Source of the DNA: Caldifarciminota bacterium | GTDB lineage: Bacteria; Hydrothermota; UBA3072 | Assembly: GCA_016930175.1 (NCBI GenBank) | Contig: JAFGHJ010000013.1 | Coordinates: 100,745 to 164,744, forward strand | Length of the DNA: 64,000 nt | Direction: 5' to 3' | Part shown: one piece after another, positions 14,706 through 23,733 of the stretch | Numbering within the stretch: position 1 is the first letter of the stretch | Layout of the letters: each line of letters begins with the position of its first letter | The notes under the pieces: generated by a model | Told to the model about the DNA's origin: nothing | What the model saw: only the letters and a program-made list of their open reading frames with translations | Database searches by the model: none | Translations under genes and position numbers: made by a program

Positions 14706-15788
14706 ATGAAGCTTATTCATGTGGTTGGAGCCAGACCTAATTTCATGAAAATAGCTCCGATTATGAGAGTGGCTTCGCGCTATGATAATATCGAACAAGT
14801 TCTCGTTCATACAGGACAGCATTATGATGATAATATGTCACAATGGTTTTTCGATGAACTTGGAATAAAACAACCGGATGTGAACCTTGAAGTGGGTTCA
14901 GGTTCTCATGGAGAGCAGACCGGTGAAATAATGAAAAGATTCGAGAAATTTATTATGAAAGAGGGAGGAGATGTTGTTGTGGTTGTTGGCGACGTCAATT
15001 CAACCATAGCTTGCGGACTTGTCGCTGCTAAGCTGCAAATACCTTTAGCTCACGTTGAAGCGGGCTTAAGAAGTTTTGATAGAAGTATGCCTGAGGAAAT
15101 AAACAGACTTCTTACCGATTCGATTTCCGATTATCTTTTTACGCCTGCGGAAGAGGCAAATGAGAATCTTAAAAAAGAAGGAGTCTCAGAAGAAAAAATA
15201 CATCTGGTCGGTGATATAATGATAGATACATTAATCTGGGAGATGGAAAGAACTGCCGATATAGATAAGCCTCCGTTTGAATATCTTGAAGCGGGTAAAT
15301 ATGCTGCTTTAACCCTTCATCGTCCCAGTAATGTGGATAATGAAGAAACTTTCAAAGAAATTGTCGAGGCTTTAAATATCGTTTCTAAAAAAATAAAAAT
15401 AGTATTTCCTGCCCATCCGAGAACTCAGGAACGAATGAGGAAATTTAAAATTGACCTTGATGTAGATACCGTTAAAGTTATCAATCCTATTTCGTATAGA
15501 GATTTTCTAAGATTATATAAGAATTCGAAATTTGTTTTAACTGATTCGGGCAGCATTCAGCAAGAAACCACGTATCTGAATATCCCATGCCTCACGATAA
15601 GGGAAAATACAGAGAGACCTTTTACTATCACTAAGGGTACTAATGTATTAGTTGGTAAAAAGGGGAATGTTATCGTGGAGGAATCTTTGAAAATACTAAA
15701 TGGTAAACAGAAAGAATCATCAGGTATACCCTTATGGGATGGAAAAACCGCGGAGAGGATAATTAAAGTTTTTTTAGAAGTCGAATAA
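14706..15788 (+). CDS. wbpI: Non-hydrolysing UDP-sugar 2-epimerase (WecB/WbpI type)
   Basis: Interconverts UDP-GlcNAc-type and UDP-ManNAc-type sugars. Signature segments are VVGARPNFMKIAP at the start, HTGQHYDDNMS (~38), VVGDVNSTIA (~97), HVEAGLRSFDRSMPEEINR (~117) and TDSGSIQQET (~278) with ERPFT. At 360 aa it is normal. The ATG directly follows the TGA of the dehydrogenase, so the two form an operon. With WbpB/E/D-like genes in the locus, the diacetylated uronic acid form (WbpI) is favoured over WecB; sequence motifs alone do not separate them. Confidence 0.85.
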   Translation: MKLIHVVGARPNFMKIAPIMRVASRYDNIEQVLVHTGQHYDDNMSQWFFDELGIKQPDVNLEVGSGSHGEQTGEIMKRFEKFIMKEGGDVVVVVGDVNSTIACGLVAAKLQIPLAHVEAGLRSFDRSMPEEINRLLTDSISDYLFTPAEEANENLKKEGVSEEKIHLVGDIMIDTLIWEMERTADIDKPPFEYLEAGKYAALTLHRPSNVDNEETFKEIVEALNIVSKKIKIVFPAHPRTQERMRKFKIDLDVDTVKVINPISYRDFLRLYKNSKFVLTDSGSIQQETTYLNIPCLTIRENTERPFTITKGTNVLVGKKGNVIVEESLKILNGKQKESSGIPLWDGKTAERIIKVFLEVE

Positions 15789-15847
15789 ATGGAATAATTT
15801 TTACAAAGTATGGTACGAAATTTTACTTTTCGGTCATTATACATAAG

Positions 15848-15877
15848 AAAAAATAATTCTTTAGAGAATTATTTTTT
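15848..15877. terminator. Intrinsic terminator after the epimerase gene
   Basis: Perfect 13-bp inverted repeat AAAAAATAATTCT/AGAATTATTTTTT around loop TTAG, about 60 bp after the stop. The A-run and T-run allow function in either direction, although the downstream gene runs the same way. Confidence 0.8.
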
Positions 15878-15970
15878 GTGTTGAAACATAAGGTAAAGAT
15901 GGAGATTTTTATGGTAAAAAGGAATGTAGATTTTGGTAGGTATAGATTTTTCTAAATTAAGGGGATTATT

Positions 15971-18106
15971 ATGAAACAGGTTTTTATAAAAAAGGGTAAA
16001 GTTTTGGTCGAGGAAGTTCCTTCTCCTTTAGTTGAAGAAAATACCGTATTAGTTGAAGTTGCGTATTCCGTTATAAGTCCGGGAACGGAATTATCTGGAG
16101 TTGAGAGAACTGGAGAATCTCTCATAAGCAAAACCTTGAATAATCCGAAGAAAGTAAAAAAAATGTTCGATTTTCTTAAAGGTAATGGTGTAAAAAAAAC
16201 AATAGATATTATAAAGAGCAAGACCGGAGGAATATTAACTCCGGGATATTCTTGCGCAGGGTATGTAATTCAAGTAGGGAAGAATGTTTCTGATATAAAA
16301 AATGGCGACTGTGTAGCTTGCGGAGGGGCGGGTAGAGCATTTCACGCAGAGATTGTAAGTGTTCCTAGAAATCTTGTTGTGAAGATCCCGGAAGGGTGTG
16401 ATCTTAAACAGGCAGCGTCTGTAACTATCGGCAGTATTGCCATGCAGGGATTGAGAAGATGTAATCCGCAACTTGGGGAATTCATTGCCGTTGTTGGGCT
16501 TGGTTTATTAGGACAGATAACAACTCAGTTATTAAGAATCAATGGATGTAGAACAATAGGTTTCGATGTAAAGCAAGAACGAGTGAAAAAAGCTATGGAA
16601 CTTGGAATGGATAAAGGTTTTGTAGTGAGAAGAGTAAATGTTCAAGAAGAAGTTAAGAATTTTACTGAAGGTCATGGTGTTGATGCTACTATTATAACCG
16701 CTTCATCAAAAAGTAGTGAAATAACTCAGATGGCTTTAGAAATAACAAGAAAAAAAGGTAGGGTTGTTGTTGTTGGAGATGTTGGTATGGATATAAAAAG
16801 AGAACCATTTTATCGGAAAGAATTAGACTTTCTTATTTCCTGTTCTTATGGGCCTGGGAGATATGATGAAAATTATGAGGAAAAGGGCATTAATTATCCA
16901 TATCCATATGTTAGATGGACAGAAAACCATAACATGAAGGAATATCTTAATCTTATTGCGGATAAAAAAGTAGATTTTACGAGCTTAGTAGAAGGAGAAT
17001 ATAAGGTATCGCAGGCACCCGATGCTTATAAGGAGTTACAGAATAAAGAAAGAAAACCTTTGTCGATTTTAATAGATTATGAAATTGATAAAAAAGAAAA
17101 CCGGAAATTAGATATGAAAATAAACTTGAAGAAAAGAGTTCCTTCTCGAAATAATAAAATAAAAATTGCTGTGATTGGTGCCGGTAGTTTTGCGACTGGG
17201 TTTCATCTTCCCAATTTAAAGAAACTCTCTAATCTATATTCGATTACTGCGATTGTTGATGTAAATGGAGCATTGGCAAGAAAGGTTGCAGATAAATTTG
17301 ATGCCGAATATTGTACTACCGATTATAAAAAAGTTTTAGAAGATTATGCAATTGGTTGCATTTTTATCACAACAAGACATAATCTTCACTCGCAAATAGT
17401 TATCGATTCGCTGAAAGCGGGAAAAAATGTTTTTGTTGAAAAGCCACTTGCGTTGAATGAAAAGGAATTAGATAATGTTATTAAAACCTATAAGAAATCC
17501 GATTCCGTTTTAATGGTAGGCTTTAACAGGAGATTTTCTCCAGCCGCGGATATGGCTTTTGACATTATAGGGGAAAGAAAAACCCCTGTTGTTATAGTTT
17601 ACAGGGTTAATGCTGGTTATATTCCTCTTGATCATTGGGTCCATACAAAAGAAGGTGGGGGAAGAATAATAGGAGAGGCATGTCATATGCTTGATTTTTT
17701 TAGATTTTTCACTAAAAGTGAAGTAGAGTCAGTAGATGTGAGTAGCATATCTCCGAAGACAGATCACATTTCCCCTTTTGATAATTTCAGCACAACCGTT
17801 AAATATCTGGATGGATCAATGTGTTCTTTGATATATACTGCTGTAGGGTCAAAAGACATGAGTAAAGAATACATAGAAATATATAGTGAAAATAAAGTCC
17901 TTGTGATAGATGATTTTAAACGCTTGGATATTTACGGAAAAAATATAAGAGGCTGGCAGGGGAAACAGGATAAAGGCCATTTTAAAGAATTGATAGATTT
18001 AGGTTTGTCTCTAAAAGAAGGTAGGCGGATTCCAATTCCATTCAATGAAATTGTAGAGACAACTAAATTAAGTTTTTTGATAGATAAAGGAATCAGAAGC
18101 TCTTAG
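15971..18106 (+). CDS. Bi-domain oxidoreductase: MDR dehydrogenase fused to Gfo/Idh/MocA
   Basis: 711 aa fusion. Residues ~1-350 are a medium-chain alcohol-dehydrogenase domain: PGTELSG, TPGYSCAGYVIQVG, VACGGAGRAFHAE, cofactor loop VVGLGLLGQI. Residues ~395-700 are a Gfo/Idh/MocA oxidoreductase: IAVIGAGSFATGFHLPN, catalytic VFVEKPLALNE, GEACHMLDFFRFF. This architecture is common in bacterial capsule and O-antigen clusters next to heparinase-fold proteins, as here (19587). The exact reaction is unknown; probably sugar oxidation or epimerisation for a glycan. AAGGGGA precedes the ATG; no convincing promoter was found. Confidence 0.85.
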   Translation: MKQVFIKKGKVLVEEVPSPLVEENTVLVEVAYSVISPGTELSGVERTGESLISKTLNNPKKVKKMFDFLKGNGVKKTIDIIKSKTGGILTPGYSCAGYVIQVGKNVSDIKNGDCVACGGAGRAFHAEIVSVPRNLVVKIPEGCDLKQAASVTIGSIAMQGLRRCNPQLGEFIAVVGLGLLGQITTQLLRINGCRTIGFDVKQERVKKAMELGMDKGFVVRRVNVQEEVKNFTEGHGVDATIITASSKSSEITQMALEITRKKGRVVVVGDVGMDIKREPFYRKELDFLISCSYGPGRYDENYEEKGINYPYPYVRWTENHNMKEYLNLIADKKVDFTSLVEGEYKVSQAPDAYKELQNKERKPLSILIDYEIDKKENRKLDMKINLKKRVPSRNNKIKIAVIGAGSFATGFHLPNLKKLSNLYSITAIVDVNGALARKVADKFDAEYCTTDYKKVLEDYAIGCIFITTRHNLHSQIVIDSLKAGKNVFVEKPLALNEKELDNVIKTYKKSDSVLMVGFNRRFSPAADMAFDIIGERKTPVVIVYRVNAGYIPLDHWVHTKEGGGRIIGEACHMLDFFRFFTKSEVESVDVSSISPKTDHISPFDNFSTTVKYLDGSMCSLIYTAVGSKDMSKEYIEIYSENKVLVIDDFKRLDIYGKNIRGWQGKQDKGHFKELIDLGLSLKEGRRIPIPFNEIVETTKLSFLIDKGIRSS

Positions 18107-18120
18107 TTTTTAGTTGTTTA

Positions 18121-19587
18121 ATGACTGCAAAATTTGTTAGGGATTTATTAAAATATTTGCCATCGATGGTTGTACCGGCCTTAATTGGTCTTGTTACCAT
18201 TCCTATTGTAGCGCATTTTTTTACACCAGAAGATTATGGACAATATATTCTTGTTAAGATCACAATATCAGTTCTTTTAATTATCATCGGATGGCTAAGT
18301 ATGGCTATTTTGAGATTTTATCCAGAGTATGAAAAAAATAATAGAATTGAAGAATTTTATTCTACGGTAGTGAAATTGTTATTTTTATCTGTATTTATTG
18401 TGGTATTTTTATTTTATGTTGTTCTTTCGCTTCTTAAGAAAAGTATCGATAGTTCTTTATATTCCTTAATGCTGATAGGGTTATCAATTTTTGTGTTCAA
18501 CGCAGTTTTTGATGTTTTGTTAAACTTTTTAAGAATAAGGAGAGAAGTAAATGCTTATAATGTTTTTCGGGTTTGGGAGAGTGTTGCTTCCCTTGGTTTA
18601 GGCGTTTTTCTTGTATTTTTTATTGGTATGGATGTTGAGGGATTACTGTGGGGTATGCTGATAAGTCTCTTTTTTGCTTTACCGTTTTTATGGAAAAGTG
18701 CGGTTAAATATTTTGCTATGAGTAGCGGATTTTCTAAAAAACTATCATTGGAAATGTTTACGTATGGTGTACCTTTAATGGTAGGGAATCTTGCCGCATG
18801 GGTATTAAGTCTATCTGACCGGTATATTCTTAACATATTTTATACTTCAAGGGAAGTAGGTATATATTCTCTGAGTTATGCCGTTTCAGAAAAGAGTATA
18901 TTATTCTTATCCAGTCTTTTTTTGTTGGCATCTAGACCTCTTGGAATGAGAATATGGGAAAACGAAAGAGAAGATGTTGCCAAAGAGTACATAACTAATA
19001 TAACAAGATTTTATTTAATTTTGTCAATTCCTATGGTTGTTGGATTAAGTGTGCTTGGAGAACTTATTATTAATGTAGTTGGTAGCCCAGAATATTATGA
19101 GGGGTATAGAATAATATCTTTTGTGGCGGTTAGCGGATTATTACTTGGTTTACAGCAAGAATTTCAGGTACCTTTAATTTTCAAAAAGAAGACCAATCTT
19201 ATAATGTTATCAATTTTGATTTCAGGCCTTCTAAATATAGTGTTGAATTTTATCTTTATACCCGAATATGGATATTTTGCAGCGGCTGTATCGACACTTG
19301 TTTCTTATGTAGTTTTATTGGTTTCTGTAATTGTTTTTTCAAGAAATTTTTTGATATGGAAATTTCCATTTAAAACTCTTTTAAGAGTACTAGTATGTTC
19401 TGCAATAATGGGTTTTTTTATTTATTTAATAAATAATTTTCTGGAATCTTCTTTATTCTCTTTAACGATACTTGTAATTTTAGGAGTAATTATATATGCG
19501 ATAAGTATATATATTGTGGGAGAAATTGAAAAGAAGGAAAAACATTTTCTGATAGAAAAAATAAGATATATATTAAAAAAAATATAA
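18121..19587 (+). CDS. wzx: Polysaccharide flippase (Wzx/MATE-like)
   Basis: 488 aa with about 12-14 hydrophobic helices and almost no soluble domain. The N-terminus has LPSMVVPALIGLVTIPIVAHFFTPEDYGQY, a classic Wzx/RfbX opening, and IPEYGYFAAAVSTLVSYV sits in the C-terminal half. It should flip the undecaprenyl-linked repeat unit across the inner membrane. Its stop overlaps the next start as TAATG, tying it to the heparinase-fold gene. No ribosome-binding site is clear. Confidence 0.88.
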   Translation: MTAKFVRDLLKYLPSMVVPALIGLVTIPIVAHFFTPEDYGQYILVKITISVLLIIIGWLSMAILRFYPEYEKNNRIEEFYSTVVKLLFLSVFIVVFLFYVVLSLLKKSIDSSLYSLMLIGLSIFVFNAVFDVLLNFLRIRREVNAYNVFRVWESVASLGLGVFLVFFIGMDVEGLLWGMLISLFFALPFLWKSAVKYFAMSSGFSKKLSLEMFTYGVPLMVGNLAAWVLSLSDRYILNIFYTSREVGIYSLSYAVSEKSILFLSSLFLLASRPLGMRIWENEREDVAKEYITNITRFYLILSIPMVVGLSVLGELIINVVGSPEYYEGYRIISFVAVSGLLLGLQQEFQVPLIFKKKTNLIMLSILISGLLNIVLNFIFIPEYGYFAAAVSTLVSYVVLLVSVIVFSRNFLIWKFPFKTLLRVLVCSAIMGFFIYLINNFLESSLFSLTILVILGVIIYAISIYIVGEIEKKEKHFLIEKIRYILKKI

Positions 19588-21614
19588 TGAAGAAATTTAA
19601 AAAGTTGAGCGAAAAAATAGTAAGAAAAATTTCTAGACAAATTGGAGCTTTAAAAGCTGTGTTTTCTTGGGGTTTAATCTCTGATAAAGAGTTTCTTTTG
19701 GCTTTAAAAGGAGATTACGAGTCGACTTGCCAATTTATTGAAGATTTCAATAAGAGAAAGAATCCGGCTTTTTTTATTTATCCCTGGAATAAAAAAGCAA
19801 CTATAAAACAGTTAAAACGTAAATTTCCAGATAATGTGAATAGTATAATCGAACGGGCTGATAATATATGTAATGGTATATTAGATATTACAGGTGCGGG
19901 AAAGATAGATTTAAAGAAGTTTTCTTATATACCCTGGCAGTATGATTTTATAAACGATTATCGATGGAGTCAAAAATGTTATTATAAGAACATCAGGGTG
20001 CCCTATGGTAGAGGGGAGATAAAGGTGCCATGGGAGTTATCCAGGTTTCATTATGCAATAACTCTGGGTCAGGCGTATTATTTAACAGAGGAAGAAAAAT
20101 ATGCAAAAAAGTTTATTGATCTGGTGAAAAATTGGATTGATAATAACCCTTATCCTTTCGGTGTTAACTGGAAGTGTACAATGGAAGTTTCAATTCGTGT
20201 ATCGAACTGGATATGGGGCTATTATTTTTTTAAAGAATCACCTTTTTTCTCTGAGGATTTTCTTTTGCTGTACTTAAAAAGTATCCTACAACATTCAAGA
20301 CATATAATGAATAATCTTGAAAATATAGGACCGGTAAATAGAAATCATTATCTATCGAATTTAACTGGATTAATATATGCGGGTATTTTATTTCCGGAAT
20401 TTAAAGAAGCGGGTGAATGGAAAAACTTCGGAATAAAAGAAATATTCCTGGAGATAAAAAAACAAGTGAACTCTGATGGTATGGATTTTGAAGGTTCCGT
20501 CTGTTACCACTGTTTTGTTACTGAGTTATTATTCTATACTTTTGCTCTATTAAGGCTCAATAATATTTGTATCCCCAATGAAATTAATGATAGATTAGAA
20601 GATATGTTTAAATTTTTATTAAGTACGATAAAGCCTGATGCAAGGGTGCCTCAAATCGGAGATAATGATAGTGGGCATCTTCATATAATTAATGTTCGAG
20701 CACCTCTTGACTTTTCCTATCTGCTGACTTTTGCGACCTTATTTTTCAATAAATCTGTTTTTAATATAAAAGAATTTGATTTTGCTCCAGAAGCTTTATG
20801 GGTTTTTGGAAAGAAGGCGTATGATAGATGGAAAGGAATTAAGAAAAACCGTTTGAGTGAGATTAAATCTCAATATTTTAAAAGAAGCGGTATATATATA
20901 ATAAGGCATAAAAGGGATTATATTATTATTTCAAACGGGACTAACGGGCAAAACGGAAAAGGAGGACACAATCATAATGATAAGCTAGGTTTTGAGCTTT
21001 CAGTGGAAGGGCAGGATATTATAGTTGATCCTGGAACGTATATTTATACTTCGAATCCCAAATGTAGGAATAAATTTAGATCTACGAAATACCATAATAC
21101 TGTTGAGGTGGATGGGAAAGAGCAGAATATACTGGGAGATAATCTTTTTCGGATGGAAGGAAACGCGAATACACATTTAAAAGAAATTAAGGAAACGGAA
21201 GAAGCAATAGATATATCACTTAGTCATGATGGTTATCGGAGATTGGGGAATTGCGTTGTTCATTCTAGGAGATTTATATATAATAAAATAAATAGATTTC
21301 TGAAAATAGAGGATAAAATTTCCGGCGATGGAGAACACAATATTATATTCAATTTGCATTTTTCGGATGAAGTAAAGATAAAAAAGACAGGTATTAAAAC
21401 ATTCACACTATTTCATAATAAGTTGAACTTTCCTCTTCACATAAAAGCGTGTAATATTAAAGAAGTTAATATAGAGGAAGGATTTATTTCGAGAAAATAC
21501 GGGAAAAGATTGAAAGCAAAGGTAATTAGAGGAATCATAAAAACAGTACTGCCATTCGAATATGGATTAATTATATATATTGATGATATAAAAAATCCCA
21601 AGGAGAAAAAATAA
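19587..21614 (+). CDS. Heparinase II/III-family protein
   Basis: 675 aa. The N-terminal ~380 residues form the alpha/alpha toroid with PWELSRFHY, NPYPFGVNWKCTMEVSIRVSNW and NRNHYLSNLTGL, matching the heparinase N-domain. The C-terminal beta domain (~430-600) carries GGHNHNDKLGFEL, VDPGTYIYT and FRSTKYHNTVEVDG, the core of Heparinase_II_III. No signal peptide is visible, so it likely acts in the cytoplasm or on lipid-linked precursors. In polysaccharide clusters such proteins accompany bi-domain oxidoreductases and may modify uronate-containing glycans. Lyase activity is not shown. Confidence 0.85.
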   Translation: MKKFKKLSEKIVRKISRQIGALKAVFSWGLISDKEFLLALKGDYESTCQFIEDFNKRKNPAFFIYPWNKKATIKQLKRKFPDNVNSIIERADNICNGILDITGAGKIDLKKFSYIPWQYDFINDYRWSQKCYYKNIRVPYGRGEIKVPWELSRFHYAITLGQAYYLTEEEKYAKKFIDLVKNWIDNNPYPFGVNWKCTMEVSIRVSNWIWGYYFFKESPFFSEDFLLLYLKSILQHSRHIMNNLENIGPVNRNHYLSNLTGLIYAGILFPEFKEAGEWKNFGIKEIFLEIKKQVNSDGMDFEGSVCYHCFVTELLFYTFALLRLNNICIPNEINDRLEDMFKFLLSTIKPDARVPQIGDNDSGHLHIINVRAPLDFSYLLTFATLFFNKSVFNIKEFDFAPEALWVFGKKAYDRWKGIKKNRLSEIKSQYFKRSGIYIIRHKRDYIIISNGTNGQNGKGGHNHNDKLGFELSVEGQDIIVDPGTYIYTSNPKCRNKFRSTKYHNTVEVDGKEQNILGDNLFRMEGNANTHLKEIKETEEAIDISLSHDGYRRLGNCVVHSRRFIYNKINRFLKIEDKISGDGEHNIIFNLHFSDEVKIKKTGIKTFTLFHNKLNFPLHIKACNIKEVNIEEGFISRKYGKRLKAKVIRGIIKTVLPFEYGLIIYIDDIKNPKEKK

Positions 21615-21616
21615 TT

Positions 21617-22561
21617 TTGGTTGATATAATATTTACAATAATAAATCACAATCATAAAGATATGACTATTGATTGTCTAAAATCGATCAAAAGTAGTGTG
21701 AGGATGATAAATTATAAAATAGTTGTCCTCGATAACGCATCAACCGATAATAGCAGCAGTGTTATAACAAAATTATTCCCTGATGTTATTTATATAAGAC
21801 AAAATGTTATAAAAGGCTTTAGGGCGAATCAGAACAGGATGTTAAAAGAATTCTCCGGAAGGGCTAGATATTATATTCTTTTGAATGACGATACTATTGT
21901 TTTGGATGATAGCATCAATAAAATATTTCAATTTATGGAGGGCAATCCTGATGTGGGAATCTGTGGCGCAAGGCTTATATTCCCTAACGGTAAATATCAA
22001 ATAAGTGGAGGAATCTTTCCATCAATGATAAAAGAAATAATAAGATTGCTAAATCTAAGGGCCTGGGGTTTATCTTCAGATTTAAAAGGTTTTATCGGTA
22101 GATATTTAGGATGGATGTTGCCATATGAATTTCGGGAATATCTTAGAGGGTTTATCGATGAAACTGGGGTGAGAGAGGTTGATTATGTCAGTGGAGCTTG
22201 TATGGTGGTAAGGAATAAAGTTTTTGAGAAGATCGGATTTCTTAATGATGATTACGAAATGTATGCAGAGGACATCGATCTATGTTTCAGAGCAAAATTG
22301 CATAAATGGAAAATATATATTAATAATGATGCAAAAATCATTCATAAGCTGAGTATGAGTAAGAGTCCGTATACTGTTGAACAATTTGAGATAAGCAAGG
22401 TGAAATTTTTCAAGAATTATTACAAAAGTAAGCCGATTTTTTTTTATAAAATCGCCGTTTCACTAATAACCTTTATAAAAGGCATATTATCTCAAATTGA
22501 AGGACTCTCTTATATAGCTGCTGCTGATTTTGCGGTCTCAAGGAAAATATGGTTAATATAA
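21617..22561 (+). CDS. GT2 glycosyltransferase (rhamnosyltransferase-like)
   Basis: 314 aa. GT-A motifs: FTIINHNHKD, VVLDNASTDNSS, KGFRANQNRM, LNDDTIVLDD with the metal-binding acidic pair, YVSGACMVVRN, and YAEDIDLCFRAKL as the catalytic ED. The start is TTG (or an in-frame ATT one codon earlier) directly after the previous stop, with AGGAG about 11 nt upstream. It is part of the plus-strand polysaccharide operon and adds one sugar to the lipid-linked repeat unit; donor and linkage are unknown. Confidence 0.88.
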   Translation: MVDIIFTIINHNHKDMTIDCLKSIKSSVRMINYKIVVLDNASTDNSSSVITKLFPDVIYIRQNVIKGFRANQNRMLKEFSGRARYYILLNDDTIVLDDSINKIFQFMEGNPDVGICGARLIFPNGKYQISGGIFPSMIKEIIRLLNLRAWGLSSDLKGFIGRYLGWMLPYEFREYLRGFIDETGVREVDYVSGACMVVRNKVFEKIGFLNDDYEMYAEDIDLCFRAKLHKWKIYINNDAKIIHKLSMSKSPYTVEQFEISKVKFFKNYYKSKPIFFYKIAVSLITFIKGILSQIEGLSYIAAADFAVSRKIWLI

Positions 22562-23733
22562 TCTTTTTTCTTGTTGCTTTTTGCGCCAAAGAAGTGAGTA
22601 TAAATAAGGATTTTGTTGCGCCTATCCGCACCAGAGAATTTAATATAAATGTAGGCTTTAATGCTCCTTTTTTTTCTCAATATATTAATAATGCTGAATA
22701 CAAAAAAAGATACAAGATGCAATTGGATTCTCTGAAAGCTGGTGGAATCAAATGGATAAGGCCTAATAGTGCTTTCAACTGGGATAATATAAATCCTCAG
22801 GAAGGAGTTTTTGATACCAGAGTGATGGATTCCATTGTGAAGTGGACAGGTGAAAGAGGATTACATATAATTCCCTTTATAATGTATACACCCGAATGGG
22901 CTGTTGATACGGTTTATAATTTTTTGGATGCGAAACAAAAAGGGGAATATTTTAGGCGATTATTGCCGGCAAAAATGGAATACTGGAGAGATTTCTGGCA
23001 GTTTGTTGTGGAAAGATATGATGGAGATGGGTACAAAGATTTTTGTGAACTTAAAATACCGATAAAACATTATGAAGTATGGAATGAACCAAGGGCTAAG
23101 AAATATTTTCTCGGGAGTTTTGAGGACTATTGTAATCTATACATAGAAGCACAAAAAGGAGCTTTAAGGGCTGATACCGAGTGTATTGTTATTGGCCCTG
23201 TAATTGAGGGGGGTAATAGATCGACAGGATGGGCTTTTTATAAATCAAATAAAAGAAAAATCAGGTATTCTTTTAAGAAACCTTTCATAAACATACACAG
23301 AACTGCAAATTGGATTGATTATATTTTTTATTTTCTTTCTTACGTTAAAGAGAAAACAGGAAAATATCCGCCTATAATTTCAGCTCATCTTTATTATGCG
23401 GATGAAACAAATAATCCTTTTGGTAGGATGGATACATTATTATTTTCCCATATCGATTCACTTTTTTACTACTTCGAGCAGAATGATATTGATGAGACAG
23501 ATGTTTGGATTACAGAAATTGGAAGAAAAATTGTAGAACCTGAGGGAGAAGAAGAGAAAAGATTAGAATTCACAGAGTATATTATATCCGAGCTACAAGA
23601 TTCTCCTTATTCTGATAGGATAAAAATGTTTTTTTTCGCAGGTTTTACAAAAACATATTCATATCTTAAAAAGAAGAATTTTTCCCCTACACCTGCTTTT
23701 AAGTATATAAGGGAAAAAATAACATCAGAATAA
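22549..23733 (+). CDS. Exported clan GH-A glycoside hydrolase (GH39/GH5-like)
   Basis: 394 aa with a short N-terminal signal (MVNIIFFLVAFCA). A TIM-barrel glycosidase: GGIKWIRPNSAFNWDNINP near the first strand, acid/base Glu180 in VWNEP, and nucleophile Glu323 in WITEIG at the usual clan GH-A spacing. ISAHLYYADE lies between them. It overlaps the previous gene by 13 bp, so it belongs to the polysaccharide operon. A role in trimming or releasing the surface glycan in the periplasm is plausible, but substrate is unknown. Its end overlaps the convergent glycosyltransferase gene by 9 bp. Confidence 0.8.
   Translation: MVNIIFFLVAFCAKEVSINKDFVAPIRTREFNINVGFNAPFFSQYINNAEYKKRYKMQLDSLKAGGIKWIRPNSAFNWDNINPQEGVFDTRVMDSIVKWTGERGLHIIPFIMYTPEWAVDTVYNFLDAKQKGEYFRRLLPAKMEYWRDFWQFVVERYDGDGYKDFCELKIPIKHYEVWNEPRAKKYFLGSFEDYCNLYIEAQKGALRADTECIVIGPVIEGGNRSTGWAFYKSNKRKIRYSFKKPFINIHRTANWIDYIFYFLSYVKEKTGKYPPIISAHLYYADETNNPFGRMDTLLFSHIDSLFYYFEQNDIDETDVWITEIGRKIVEPEGEEEKRLEFTEYIISELQDSPYSDRIKMFFFAGFTKTYSYLKKKNFSPTPAFKYIREKITSE

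Noticed and set aside
15971..23733. A catabolic polysaccharide utilisation locus
   Set aside because: No SusC/SusD-like pair, transporter or regulator; the genes are interleaved with flippase, glycosyltransferases and sugar-nucleotide enzymes, favouring biosynthesis or editing.
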